From NCBI RefSeq assembly GCF_013407955.1, contig NZ_JACCBU010000001.1, positions 6,014,001 to 6,078,000 of the forward strand: 64,000 nucleotides of DNA, given 5' to 3'. The DNA comes from Microlunatus parietis. GTDB lineage: Bacteria; Actinomycetota; Actinomycetes; Propionibacteriales; Propionibacteriaceae. Under the pieces are notes generated by a model, which worked only from the letters and a program-made list of their open reading frames with translations, was not told the DNA's origin and made no database searches. Positions 50,808 to 59,717 of the stretch are shown here, piece after piece. Each line of letters opens with the position of its first letter. Position 1 is the stretch's first letter. The translations under genes were made by a program, and so were the position numbers.

Positions 50808-52240
50808 CCGCCTCCGAACGGTTCGCCGCGGTCGTCGTCGGCGCCGGCCCGGCCGGTCTGACCGCCGCCGTCCAACTCGCCGAAGCCGGGATTCGGATCG
50901 CGCTCGTCGATGCCGGGCCGCGCCCGGGCGGCCAGTTCTGGCGGCACGCCGAGGAGTCCGGAACCCGCGGCCAGCACGACCGGCCCGCGCTCCGCCGGCT
51001 GTTGCGTGAGCTCGCGACGCACCGGTCGGCGGGCCTGGTCGACTACCGGCCCGGCCGCGAGATCTATCTGATCACCGGCGGACCGGGCGAGCGGCGGGTG
51101 GAACTGCGACCGACCGCTGCCGTCGTCCCGTCGGAGGGCGAGTCCGTGATCGCGGAACGGCTGCTGCTCTGTCCCGGCGGCCATGATCGACAACTGCCGC
51201 TGCCCGGCTGGGACCTGCCCGGGGTGGTCGCGGCCGGTGGCGCGCAGGCGCTGCTCAAGGGACAGCGGACCCTGGTGGGACGACGGGTCATCGTGGCCGG
51301 GACCGGCCCGTTCCTGCTCCCGGTGGCGGTCGGCCTGGCCCGGGCCGGCGCGACGGTGTTGGGCATCTGCGAGGCCAACCACCCCGGCCGCTGGCTGCGC
51401 TCAGCTGCTGCGGTCGCCGGAGCGCCCGGCAAGCTCGTCGAGGGCGCCGGTTACGCGGCCGGGCTGGCCCGGCATCGGATCCCTTACCGGAGCAGGACGA
51501 TCGTCGGCGAGATCCGCGGCGACGACCGGGTCCGCTCGGTCCGGCTGGACCGGCTGGACCGAGCCGGGAACAGGGTCCGCACCGGGATCGCCGAGCTCGC
51601 GGTGGACACCGTCGCCCTCGGCTGGGGCTTCACCCCGTCGCTCGAGTTGATCATGATGGTCGGCGCGGCCACCGGACTCGGCGTCGACGGTTCCTTGATC
51701 ACGGAGGTCGACGACAGGCAGCGGACCAGCCAGCCTGACGTCTGGGTGGCCGGCGAGGCGACCGGGGTGGGCGGCGCCGCACTGGCCCGGGCCGAGGCAG
51801 AGCTCGCGGCCGGCGGTGTGCTCGATGATCTTGGTCGCGGCTCAGGTGCCGACATCAGGACCGCGCGGAGGGCGAACCGGCTGCGGGCGTTCGCCGCGGC
51901 GATGCACCGGGCCCACCCGGTGCCGGCCGGCTGGCCGGACTGGTGCACCCCGGACACCCTGCTGTGCCGCTGCGAGGAGGTGACGCTGGCCGAGGCGGAG
52001 CGCGCCACGAGCGAACTCGCAGCCCGCTCCGCCCGCCAGCTCAAGCTGTTCACCCGGTGCGGGATGGGCTGGTGCCAGGGCCGGATCTGCGGACCCAACG
52101 TCGCCCGGCTGGCCCGCCGGGCCGGCGAAGATCACGACGACGCCGATGATCTTCGCGCGATGGCGAAGCGGACGCTCGCCGTACCCGTACCGCTGGGCGA
52201 ATTGGCCCGGCTCAGTGACCCCGGTCGCCGACCCCGCTGA
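50804..52240 (+). CDS. NAD(P)/FAD oxidoreductase with BFD-like [2Fe-2S] domain, dehydrogenase alpha subunit
   Basis: This 478-residue protein has an N-terminal FAD fold (AVVVGAGPAGLTAAVQLAEAG, then PGGQFWRH), a second dinucleotide fold (VIVAGTGPFLLPVAVGLARAG) and a C-terminal BFD-like cluster domain with CRCEEVTLAEAER and TRCGMGWCQGRICGP. This is the alpha subunit of the D-hydroxyproline dehydrogenase type. The GTG at 50804 overlaps the preceding gene by GTGA. Its 3' end runs 29 bases into the convergent AztD gene. Confidence 0.9.
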   Translation: MTASERFAAVVVGAGPAGLTAAVQLAEAGIRIALVDAGPRPGGQFWRHAEESGTRGQHDRPALRRLLRELATHRSAGLVDYRPGREIYLITGGPGERRVELRPTAAVVPSEGESVIAERLLLCPGGHDRQLPLPGWDLPGVVAAGGAQALLKGQRTLVGRRVIVAGTGPFLLPVAVGLARAGATVLGICEANHPGRWLRSAAAVAGAPGKLVEGAGYAAGLARHRIPYRSRTIVGEIRGDDRVRSVRLDRLDRAGNRVRTGIAELAVDTVALGWGFTPSLELIMMVGAATGLGVDGSLITEVDDRQRTSQPDVWVAGEATGVGGAALARAEAELAAGGVLDDLGRGSGADIRTARRANRLRAFAAAMHRAHPVPAGWPDWCTPDTLLCRCEEVTLAEAERATSELAARSARQLKLFTRCGMGWCQGRICGPNVARLARRAGEDHDDADDLRAMAKRTLAVPVPLGELARLSDPGRRPR

Positions 52241-53432
52241 TCTCGTTCGGCACCTGCGGCAGCTCCACCGAGTCGACCACCTTGTTCCCGGGCAGGTAGA
52301 TCACGTGCACCGTCGAGGTGGCCGGATCGGTGACCCAGGCGGTGTCGTCCTCGACCAGCAGCGTCGGCCGCGGATCCTGCCAGTCGACCGGCTCCCGCCA
52401 CGGTTCGATGATCTTGATCTGCTTGGTGATCTTGCCGGTGTCCGGGTCGATCACATGGAGTCGTCCGTCGGTGCCGAGCACCAGCGCCTCACCGTTCGGG
52501 CCGCGGCCGAGCGAGCGGAAGGTGTAGCTGGTGCCGAGCTCGACCAGGCGCAGCTTGCCGGTCTCGGTGTCGATCAGGCTGATCCGGGTCGGCTCCTCGA
52601 GCTCGGCGTCCGGGTCGGTCTTGTAGTCGCCGAGTACGACATCGGACCGGTGCGATCCGGCCTGGTTGCCGATCCGGCCGTACTCGTCCGGGCTGTCGAT
52701 CTTGACGAACTTGCCGTCCTTCCAGAGCAGGACGCCGTCGGTGCAGCCGGCCAGCACGGTGCCGTTCGCGGCCGTCGCCTCGCCGTGCAGGTCGGGGCAG
52801 TCGTCGCTGGTCGCGACCTCCTTCAGTGAGGAGTCCAGCACCTGCGCACCGGTCCGGCCCTCCTCGGTGCCGACGCTGACGAACAGACCGCCGTCCGGCA
52901 GCGGCACGGCGACGCCGTGGTGCGGTGCCGGTGCTGTCCAGGTGGGCTCGCCGGGCGGCGTGGTGATCTTGGCCGGATCGAGCACCTGGACGGTGCCGGC
53001 GCCGTCGCTGAACAGGGCCACCTTGGCGGCGTGCCGGACGACGTGCCCGGGTTCGGGCGCCGGGTACGTGATGTCGGTGAGCGTCGCCTCGCCGGCAAAG
53101 AAATGATCATGGTCTCCGTGGCCCTTGACCTCGACCCCGGTGTCCAGCACCCGGAACCCGTCGGGCGTGGAGACGAGCAGGTGCCGGCGGTCGCCGGCCG
53201 GGTTGAGCCGGAGGAAGCCCGGCAGCTTCAGGTCCGCCACGGGTTCCAGCGTGTCGCGGTCCAGCACGAGGATCCCACCGTTGTAGCTCACCGAGATCCG
53301 CGGCCCGGTCACCTCGGGACGCTCGGTGCCGGCACCGCTCGGGGCGGCGGGTTCGCTCGGCGTGGCGCAGCCGGCGACGGCGAGCAGCGTCGCGGCCAGG
53401 GCGGCGGTCAGCGTCGCGCGTACCTTTCTCAT
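52212..53432 (-). CDS. aztD: Zinc metallochaperone AztD-like lipoprotein (beta-propeller)
   Basis: This 406-residue protein has a lipoprotein signal (TAALAATLLAVAGC) and a beta-propeller body. The His-rich loop GHGDHDHFFAGE, the PHHGVAVPLPDGGLF segment and DCPDLHGEA are characteristic of AztD, which loads zinc onto the AztC binding protein. GTGAGGTCGTC precedes the ATG at 53432. A Zur box lies 20 bases upstream. AztA, AztB and AztC are not adjacent; the nearest metal ABC operon (55267 onward) has manganese-type ligands. Confidence 0.87.
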   Translation of the reverse strand: MRKVRATLTAALAATLLAVAGCATPSEPAAPSGAGTERPEVTGPRISVSYNGGILVLDRDTLEPVADLKLPGFLRLNPAGDRRHLLVSTPDGFRVLDTGVEVKGHGDHDHFFAGEATLTDITYPAPEPGHVVRHAAKVALFSDGAGTVQVLDPAKITTPPGEPTWTAPAPHHGVAVPLPDGGLFVSVGTEEGRTGAQVLDSSLKEVATSDDCPDLHGEATAANGTVLAGCTDGVLLWKDGKFVKIDSPDEYGRIGNQAGSHRSDVVLGDYKTDPDAELEEPTRISLIDTETGKLRLVELGTSYTFRSLGRGPNGEALVLGTDGRLHVIDPDTGKITKQIKIIEPWREPVDWQDPRPTLLVEDDTAWVTDPATSTVHVIYLPGNKVVDSVELPQVPNEISGVGDRGH

Positions 53433-53451
53433 GACGACCTCACTTCGGTAC

Positions 53452-53466
53452 TGAAAATCATTGTCA
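53452..53466. promoter_or_regulatory. Zur box upstream of AztD
   Basis: TGAAAAT-C-ATTGTCA is a near-perfect dyad (one mismatch in seven pairs) and fits the actinobacterial Zur consensus TGAAAATGATTTTCA. It implies repression of the AztD gene when zinc is sufficient. Confidence 0.82.
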
Positions 53467-53556
53467 TTATGAAGAGAGCCTAACCCGGACCCCCGCGGGT
53501 CGGCGAGTCGGGTCCGGTCGCTGGGCGGGCCCGGGCTCGCGTGGCAGGCTGTGCCC

Positions 53557-53943
53557 ATGAGTTCGTACGACGAGGAAATGCCCGACCAGTCCGAGCAGCT
53601 CGATCAGCGCCAGCCGGAGGACACGCTCGACGACCGCGGCGTCGAGGACGTACTCGATGAGGGCTATTCGCCGCCGGAGCGGTGGCGGAACCTCGACGAG
53701 GACTCGACCCTCGACGAGCGACTCGACGCCGAGGAGCCCGAGGAGGCTGACGATGACGGCGAGTATCTCGACGACGGCGAGGTCGGCGGGTTGCGGGCCG
53801 GGCGGCTGGTGGACCCGAACGGCGGCATCGGCGAGGACGACGAGTCGGCGATGATCGGCGAGGACGTCGGGATCGACGGTGCCGGGGCCAGTGCGGAGGA
53901 GGCGGCCGTGCACGTCGTCCCGGACGAGACCGAGGACGAATGA
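53557..53943 (+). CDS. Acidic DUF5709 family protein
   Basis: This 128-residue, strongly acidic protein has DEGYSPPERWRNLDEDS and LDERLDAEEPEE, the hallmarks of DUF5709, a small actinobacterial family. Further conserved pieces are LRAGRLVDPNGG and DESAMIGEDVGIDGAGASAEEAA. It is predicted to be largely disordered. No function is established. The ATG at 53557 is preferred to a GTG at 53551; no clear ribosome-binding site is seen. An APH-family gene begins 20 bases after it. Confidence 0.85.
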   Translation: MSSYDEEMPDQSEQLDQRQPEDTLDDRGVEDVLDEGYSPPERWRNLDEDSTLDERLDAEEPEEADDDGEYLDDGEVGGLRAGRLVDPNGGIGEDDESAMIGEDVGIDGAGASAEEAAVHVVPDETEDE

Positions 53944-53962
53944 CGCGACGCCGTCCGGCGCG

Positions 53963-54883
53963 ATGAGTGACGAGACGGAACAGGACGTCGCGCGGCGGTT
54001 GGCCCGTGGCGACGGCGGTCTCGACCCGGCCGGGCAGGTGGCCGCCGTCAATGCGCGGACCGGTGCCGGGCTGACCCTGCTCGGCAAGGCCGCTCACGGG
54101 GACTCGGGCGGCGCCCTCTTTGTCAGGTGGCCGGACGGGCGGCCCGGGGTGCTGACCCGGTCACCGGCCTCGCTCGAGCGGGTCCGGCAGACCGCGGACG
54201 TGCTGGCCGCGCTGCGGGCGGACGGCCTGCCGGTGCCGCGGCACGACCTGATCGTGGAGCTCGGCGGCGGAGTGGTCGCGATCGTTCAGGAGCGGCTGCC
54301 GGGCCGGCCCGCGGCGCGGCTGGACGCGGCGGCGATCGATGCGATGGTCGAGATCAACGAGCGGTTCGCCGGCCTGCTCGCCGGCCGGGCGGACGTCCCG
54401 GTGCCGGAGCTGGGCATCCGCGAGGAGTGCTGGGATCCGCGGGCGGTCGCGCTGCTCCGCGAGCATGGGCCGCGCGCCCGCCGGATGCTCGACCGGATCC
54501 GCGAGGTGGGCGTGTCGGCTCCGCTCCGGATCGACGGCGATGACGTCCTGCATCCCGGCCTCACCCTGGGCAACGTGCTGTACGAAGCATGCCGGGTCAC
54601 CGGCGTGGTCGACTGGAACTGGGGCGTGGAACGCGGCGACCGCCGCTTCGCGCTGGTCCGGATCTACATCGACCTCTACTGGAGCCTCGTCTATCCCGGT
54701 GCCGTCGAGCCGTCCGCCTGGGAACGTCTGGACACCGTCGTCGAGACCCTGATCGAGCCGGATCTGCTGCGCGCCTACTGGGCCGCGGTGACCCTCGGCC
54801 AGCTGAGCTACTGGAGCTTGGAAGGCCGCAGCGAGGCCGTCGACCTCTTCCTCCGCCTCGGCGAATCCCGCCTCACGCCCTAA
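53963..54883 (+). CDS. APH-family kinase-like protein lacking the catalytic Asp
   Basis: This 306-residue aminoglycoside-phosphotransferase-fold protein has a C-lobe with VVDWNWGVERGDRRF carrying the metal-binding Asp. The catalytic loop, normally HGDLHPGN, reads HPGLTLGN, so the catalytic Asp is replaced by Gly199. The N-lobe is recognisable (GGALFVRWPDGRPGVLTR, LRADGLPVPRHDLIVEL). It may be a pseudokinase or use another residue. The start follows DUF5709 closely. A 64-bp palindrome lies downstream. Confidence 0.8.
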   Translation: MSDETEQDVARRLARGDGGLDPAGQVAAVNARTGAGLTLLGKAAHGDSGGALFVRWPDGRPGVLTRSPASLERVRQTADVLAALRADGLPVPRHDLIVELGGGVVAIVQERLPGRPAARLDAAAIDAMVEINERFAGLLAGRADVPVPELGIREECWDPRAVALLREHGPRARRMLDRIREVGVSAPLRIDGDDVLHPGLTLGNVLYEACRVTGVVDWNWGVERGDRRFALVRIYIDLYWSLVYPGAVEPSAWERLDTVVETLIEPDLLRAYWAAVTLGQLSYWSLEGRSEAVDLFLRLGESRLTP

Positions 54884-54911
54884 CCCCACCGCCGCCGAGT
54901 CCGCCCCAATG

Positions 54912-54975
54912 CGTCGAGTGTGAGGTTTCGTACGTGTGAAATCGATTTCGAGCGGTCGCAACCTCACACTCGACG
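54912..54975. repeat. 64-bp cruciform-like palindrome
   Basis: Outer arms CGTCGAGTGTGAGGTT (54912-54927) and AACCTCACACTCGACG (54960-54975) are perfect complements. The centre GAAATCGATTTC (54938-54949) is itself a perfect palindrome, and the intervening bases pair partly. It follows the APH-like gene and could be a terminator or a mobile palindromic repeat. Confidence 0.9.
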
Positions 54976-55013
54976 AGCCGGGACTGCCGGCGGTCCCTTT
55001 TGGGGGTGTCGGG

Positions 55014-55238
55014 TCAGTGGTGGTCGGCCGGGACCCGGCGCGGCGCCGGAGCTCGCCGGGTGCGCTCGTGGCGGACCAGCCAGGCGAGGGTGACGAGGCC
55101 GGCGAGCAGGGCCAGGCAGGTCCGCAGCACGGCAGTGGGCTCGGTGACCGACGTCCCGACGCCGACCAGGCCGACGACCACGAGCACGGTGGCGAGCACG
55201 GCGACCAGGCCGCGGATCAACTCTGTCGGGCTCACCAT
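55014..55238 (-). CDS. Small two-helix membrane protein, divergent from the manganese operon
   Basis: This 74-residue protein from the ATG at 55238 has two hydrophobic segments (LIRGLVAVLATVLVVVGLVGVG and AVLRTCLALLAGLVTLAWLV) and a basic Arg/Pro-rich tail ending in His-His. I recognise no family. TATAGT on the minus strand overlaps the -10 of the divergent metal-transport gene, so both may be controlled together. The shared regulatory region suggests, without proving, a link to metal homeostasis. Confidence 0.55.
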   Translation of the reverse strand: MVSPTELIRGLVAVLATVLVVVGLVGVGTSVTEPTAVLRTCLALLAGLVTLAWLVRHERTRRAPAPRRVPADHH

Positions 55239-55253
55239 TCCACAAGCATGCAC

Positions 55254-55274
55254 TATATTTTTCGGCATGCCAAA
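55254..55274 (+). promoter_or_regulatory. Leaderless promoter with MntR/DtxR-like operator over the start codon
   Basis: TATATT (55254-55259) ends seven bases before the ATG at 55267. TTCGGCATGCCAAA (55261-55274) is a dyad around GGCATGCC, similar to sites of DtxR-family manganese regulators. It covers the transcription start and start codon. A second GCATGC lies at 55246-55251. The operon encodes its own DtxR-type regulator. Confidence 0.65.
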
Positions 55275-56199
55275 CTTTGCCGTCCGGTCTGCCTTATTGG
55301 CGATGGTCGTGCTTGCCCTGATCACGGCCGGATGCCGGGTGGCTCCGGGACGGGCCGACTCCGGCAAACCCTTGGTGCTGACGACGTTCACGGTGATCGC
55401 CGACATGGCTCGGCAGGTCGGCGGGGAGTTCGTCCAGGTCGAGTCGATCGTGAAGCCGGGCGCCGAGATCCACGGCTACGACCCGACGCCGAGCGATCTG
55501 CGCCGGGTCGCCGATGCCGACCTGGTCCTGAACAACGGGTTCGGCCTGGAGAAGTGGTTCGAGCAGTTCATGACCGGGGTCGACGCGCCACGGGTCACCC
55601 TGTCCGACGGGGTGCAGCCGATCCCGATCCGCAGCGGCGACTCGTCCGGACACCCCAACCCGCACGCCTGGATGTCGCCCACGGCCGCGCTGACCTACGT
55701 CACCGGCATCGAGCGGGCGCTGTCGGACCTGGTGCCCGAACACCGGGCCGACTTCGCCGCGGCTGCGGAGTCGTACCGCAGCGAGATCCGCAGGCTCGGC
55801 GACGAACTGACCGCGACACTTGCGACGGTGCCCGAGGAGCAACGCGCGCTGGTCACCTGCGAGGGTGCGTTCTCCTATCTGGCCAGGGATGCCGGGCTGT
55901 CCGAGCGCTACCTGTGGGCGGTGAACGCCGAGGCCGACCCGACCCCGCAGGACGTGGCCGCCGTGGTCGACTTCGTCGAACAGCAGCGGGTGCCGGCCGT
56001 GTTCTGCGAATCGACCGTGTCCGACGCGGCCCAGCGGCAGGTCGCGGCTCAGTCGGGTGCCCGGTTCGGCGGCGTCCTGTACGTCGACTCGCTGTCCGAG
56101 CCGGACGGGCCGGTGCCGACCTACCTGGACCTGCTGCGGCACGACCTGACCACGATCGCGGCCGGCCTCGGCGGCGCCCGTCCGGGGGCGGGGCGATGA
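55267..56199 (+). CDS. Manganese-type metal ABC transporter binding lipoprotein (SitA/MntC-like)
   Basis: This 310-residue cluster A-I binding protein has a lipobox LITAGC (Cys23). Metal ligands fit the His-His-Glu-Asp set of Mn/Fe receptors: His69 (AEIHGYDPTPSD), His133 (NPHAWMSPTAALTYV), Glu199 (TCEGAFSYLARD) and Asp274 (LYVDSLS). The Glu in place of a third His argues for manganese over zinc. There is no ribosome-binding site, consistent with the leaderless promoter. The stop overlaps the ATPase gene (ATGA). Confidence 0.92.
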   Translation: MPNFAVRSALLAMVVLALITAGCRVAPGRADSGKPLVLTTFTVIADMARQVGGEFVQVESIVKPGAEIHGYDPTPSDLRRVADADLVLNNGFGLEKWFEQFMTGVDAPRVTLSDGVQPIPIRSGDSSGHPNPHAWMSPTAALTYVTGIERALSDLVPEHRADFAAAAESYRSEIRRLGDELTATLATVPEEQRALVTCEGAFSYLARDAGLSERYLWAVNAEADPTPQDVAAVVDFVEQQRVPAVFCESTVSDAAQRQVAAQSGARFGGVLYVDSLSEPDGPVPTYLDLLRHDLTTIAAGLGGARPGAGR

Positions 56200-56969
56200 C
56201 GCTGACCTCGCAGCCCGACGTGCCGGCGCTCCGGGTGCTCGGCCTGACCGTCGCCTACGACCGGACGTTGGCGGTCGACCGGGCCGATGTGGAGCTGGAG
56301 CCCGACCGGGTCTACGGCCTGGTCGGCGCGAACGGCTCCGGCAAGTCCTCCTTCTTCGGCGCGGTGATGGGCCGGTTGCCGCAGCCGCCGGGCACCGTGG
56401 AGATCTTCGGGCTGCCCGGCCGGTCGGCCCGAGAACGGTCCCTGGTCGCGTTCCTGCCGCAGGCGGACGGGCTGGCGGCGGATCTGCCGTGGAGCGTGGC
56501 CGAGGTGGTCGCCACCGGACGGTACGGCCGGCTCGGCCCGACCCGGCGGCCCAGGGCAGCGGACCGGCAGGCCGTCGGCGACGCGCTGCACCGGGTCGGG
56601 TTGCCGGAGCTGGCCCGGCGGCCGATCGGTGAGTTGTCCGGCGGGCAGCGGAAACGGGTGCTGATCGCCCGGGCGATCGCCCAGCAGGCCCGGCTGATCA
56701 TCCTCGACGAGCCGTTCGCCGGGGTGGACGAGACGGCCACGGCCGCGATCAGCGGCGTACTCCGGGACCTGGCCGACTCCGGCGTCACGATCCTGCTGGC
56801 CAGTCACGACCTGGACGGGCTGGTCGGCCTCTGCGACGAGGTGCTGCTGTGGAACCGCCGGGTGATCAGGCGTGGCGAGCCGGCCGAGATGATCAAGCCG
56901 GAGGCCCTGCTGGACGTGTTCGGCCTGACCGCGGGTGGACCGACCGCCGGTGAGCGGGAGCGACGATGA
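56196..56969 (+). CDS. Metal ABC transporter ATP-binding protein
   Basis: This 257-residue ATPase has Walker A GANGSGKSS, the Q-loop in FLPQADGLAADLPWSVAEVV, the signature LSGGQRKR, Walker B LIILDEPFAGVDE and the switch His in LLASHDLDG. It lacks the C-terminal regulatory domain, as usual for the zinc/manganese (ZnuC/SitB/MntB) class. It overlaps both neighbouring genes by ATGA, fixing the binding protein-ATPase-permease order. Confidence 0.94.
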   Translation: MTLTSQPDVPALRVLGLTVAYDRTLAVDRADVELEPDRVYGLVGANGSGKSSFFGAVMGRLPQPPGTVEIFGLPGRSARERSLVAFLPQADGLAADLPWSVAEVVATGRYGRLGPTRRPRAADRQAVGDALHRVGLPELARRPIGELSGGQRKRVLIARAIAQQARLIILDEPFAGVDETATAAISGVLRDLADSGVTILLASHDLDGLVGLCDEVLLWNRRVIRRGEPAEMIKPEALLDVFGLTAGGPTAGERERR

Positions 56970-57823
56970 ACCTGTGGGAGCTGTTGATCACCCCGCTCGG
57001 GTACGACTTCATGCTGCACGCCATGATCACCACGGTGGTGGCGAGCGTGGTCTGCGCGCTGCTCAGCTGCTGGCTGATCATGGCCGGCTGGTCACTGATG
57101 GGCGACGCGGTGTCCCATGCGGTGCTGCCCGGCGTGGTGCTGGCCTACATCGGCGGCTTCCCGTACGTGGTCGGCGCGTTGATCTTCGGCCTCGGTGCGG
57201 TGATGTTGATCGGCGTGGTCCGGCAACAGACCCGGGTCCGGGAGGATGCCGCGATCGGCATCGTCTTCACCACCCTGTTCGCCGTCGGCATGATCATGAT
57301 CTCGGTCACGCCGAGCCAGACCGACCTGAACCACATCCTGTTCGGCAGCGTGCTCGGTCTCGGTCTCGGCGACGTGATCCAGGTCGGCCTGGTGGCGGTC
57401 GTCGCGGCCGCCTGGATGATCATCAAGCGCCGGGACCTCACCCTCTACGTCTTCGATCCCGGCCACGCCCACACCATCGGGCTGCGGCCGGGCCGGATGC
57501 GCTGGTCGTTGCTGATCGCGCTCGCGCTGACCGTGGTGGTGGCCATCCAGGCCGTCGGCGTGATCATGGTCGTGGCGATGCTGATCACTCCCGGCGCGGC
57601 CGCCTTCTGCCTCACCCGCCGGTTCGGCACAATGCTGGTCCTGGCCCCGGCGATCGCCGCCGGCTGCGCGCTGGTCGGGCTCTACCTGAGCTACTACCTC
57701 GACCTGTCGCCCGGCGGCGCCGTCGTGGCCTGCCAGGGCGCGGCGTTCGCCGTCGCCGCGGTGGCCGGCGGAGTGCGGCGCCGGCTCGCGACCAGGCCGG
57801 CCGCGGTGCCGGCACTACACTGA
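56966..57823 (+). CDS. Metal ABC transporter permease (ABC-3 family)
   Basis: This 285-residue protein has about eight to nine transmembrane helices. It shows the ABC-3 family motif WSLMGDAVSHAVLPGVVLAY near residue 45, then REDAAIGIVFTTLFAVGMIM and AVGVIMVVAMLITPGAAA. It is the channel subunit of the manganese-type importer. The C-terminal tail is short and basic. It is followed after 22 bases by the DtxR-family regulator in the same direction. Confidence 0.94.
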   Translation: MNLWELLITPLGYDFMLHAMITTVVASVVCALLSCWLIMAGWSLMGDAVSHAVLPGVVLAYIGGFPYVVGALIFGLGAVMLIGVVRQQTRVREDAAIGIVFTTLFAVGMIMISVTPSQTDLNHILFGSVLGLGLGDVIQVGLVAVVAAAWMIIKRRDLTLYVFDPGHAHTIGLRPGRMRWSLLIALALTVVVAIQAVGVIMVVAMLITPGAAAFCLTRRFGTMLVLAPAIAAGCALVGLYLSYYLDLSPGGAVVACQGAAFAVAAVAGGVRRRLATRPAAVPALH

Positions 57824-57845
57824 GTCCGATGATGAGGTGGGTCCG

Positions 57846-58580
57846 ATGACGGTGGCCGAGCTCTCGCCGATGGCTCAGGACTACTTGAAGCTGATCTGGA
57901 AGTGTCAGGAGTGGTCCGACGCCCCGGTCAGTACGAATGCGCTGGCCGGACGGCTCGGCGTCTCCCCGTCGACGGTCTCGGGCAACATCAAGAAGCTCGC
58001 CTCACTCGGCCTGATCGACCACACCCCGTACGGCGCGATCCAGCTCAGCGTCGAGGGACGTACCGCCGCCGTGCAGATGGTGCGCCGGCACCGGCTCCTG
58101 GAGACCTATCTGGTGGTCCGGCTCGGCTACGGCTGGGACGAGGTGCACGACGAGGCGGAGAACCTCGAACACTCGGTGTCGCAGCTGTTCATCGACCGGA
58201 TCGACACCGATCTCGGCCACCCCGGCCGGGACCCGCACGGCGACCCGATCCCGGACGCCGACGGTCGGATCGACCGGCCGGCGGCCCAGCAGTTGTCCGA
58301 GGTCGAGCCGGGGCGCTGTGGCTACATCGCGCGGATCCTGGACGACGACGCCGAATTGTTGCGCTATCTGGACACCCGCCGGCTGGTGCTCGACACCCAC
58401 ATCACGGTCGACGAGCACCGCCGCTTCGCCGGGTCCCTGTCGATTACCCGCGAGTCGGGCGCCGACGGGCCGGAACAACTCGACCTCGGACTGGCCGCCG
58501 CGGAGTCGATCTGGCTGACCACCACCCCGCACCGGCACCCCGGCGCCCGAACACCCCGCGCCGTACCGGCCGGCTCCTGA
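57846..58580 (+). CDS. DtxR/MntR-family metalloregulator
   Basis: This protein of about 244 residues has a winged helix (VSTNALAGRLGVSPSTVSGNIKKLASLGLIDHTPYG), a dimerisation/metal domain (VRRHRLLETYLVVRLGYGWDEVHDEAENLEHSVS) with family ligands Glu and His, GHPGRDPHGDPIPD, and a C-terminal SH3-like domain (EVEPGRCGYIARILDDD). It is encoded as the last gene of the manganese importer operon, so it probably represses the operon when metal is plentiful through the GGCATGCC site. The ATG at 57846 fits GAGGTGGG upstream; a GTG at 57837 is possible. Confidence 0.92.
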   Translation: MTVAELSPMAQDYLKLIWKCQEWSDAPVSTNALAGRLGVSPSTVSGNIKKLASLGLIDHTPYGAIQLSVEGRTAAVQMVRRHRLLETYLVVRLGYGWDEVHDEAENLEHSVSQLFIDRIDTDLGHPGRDPHGDPIPDADGRIDRPAAQQLSEVEPGRCGYIARILDDDAELLRYLDTRRLVLDTHITVDEHRRFAGSLSITRESGADGPEQLDLGLAAAESIWLTTTPHRHPGARTPRAVPAGS

Positions 58581-58603
58581 GCGCGGGGGCGGGAAACTTC
58601 TCG

Positions 58604-58633
58604 TTGGAGAGGTCGGTGGATGTTGATTAGGAT
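58604..58633 (+). promoter_or_regulatory. Sigma-70-like promoter for phoH operon
   Basis: TTGGAG (58604-58609) and TAGGAT (58628-58633) are 18 bases apart and sit about 35 bases before the proposed phoH start. It supplies a dedicated promoter for phoH-ybeY-corC-era, now cut off from the rsmE side. Confidence 0.5.
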
Positions 58634-58669
58634 GGCGGGACCGTTACGTAAATCGACCGAGGACAACCC

Positions 58670-59692
<1,023 letters not shown>

Positions 59693-59717
59693 CGAGACGA
59701 CCCGGCAGGCGACGACG

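Noticed and set aside
47518..51382. Very long minus-strand open frames (605 and 667 codons) over the hydroxyproline operon
   Set aside because: They are antisense to genes with intact catalytic motifs and have Arg/Pro/Gly/Asp-biased, motif-free translations typical of opposite-strand frames in high-GC DNA.
55267..57823. Zinc importer AztABC as the identity of the metal ABC operon, suggested by nearby AztD
   Set aside because: The receptor has Glu199 and Asp274 with two His (the Mn/Fe pattern) and no His-rich loop, and the operon ends in a DtxR/MntR-type regulator.
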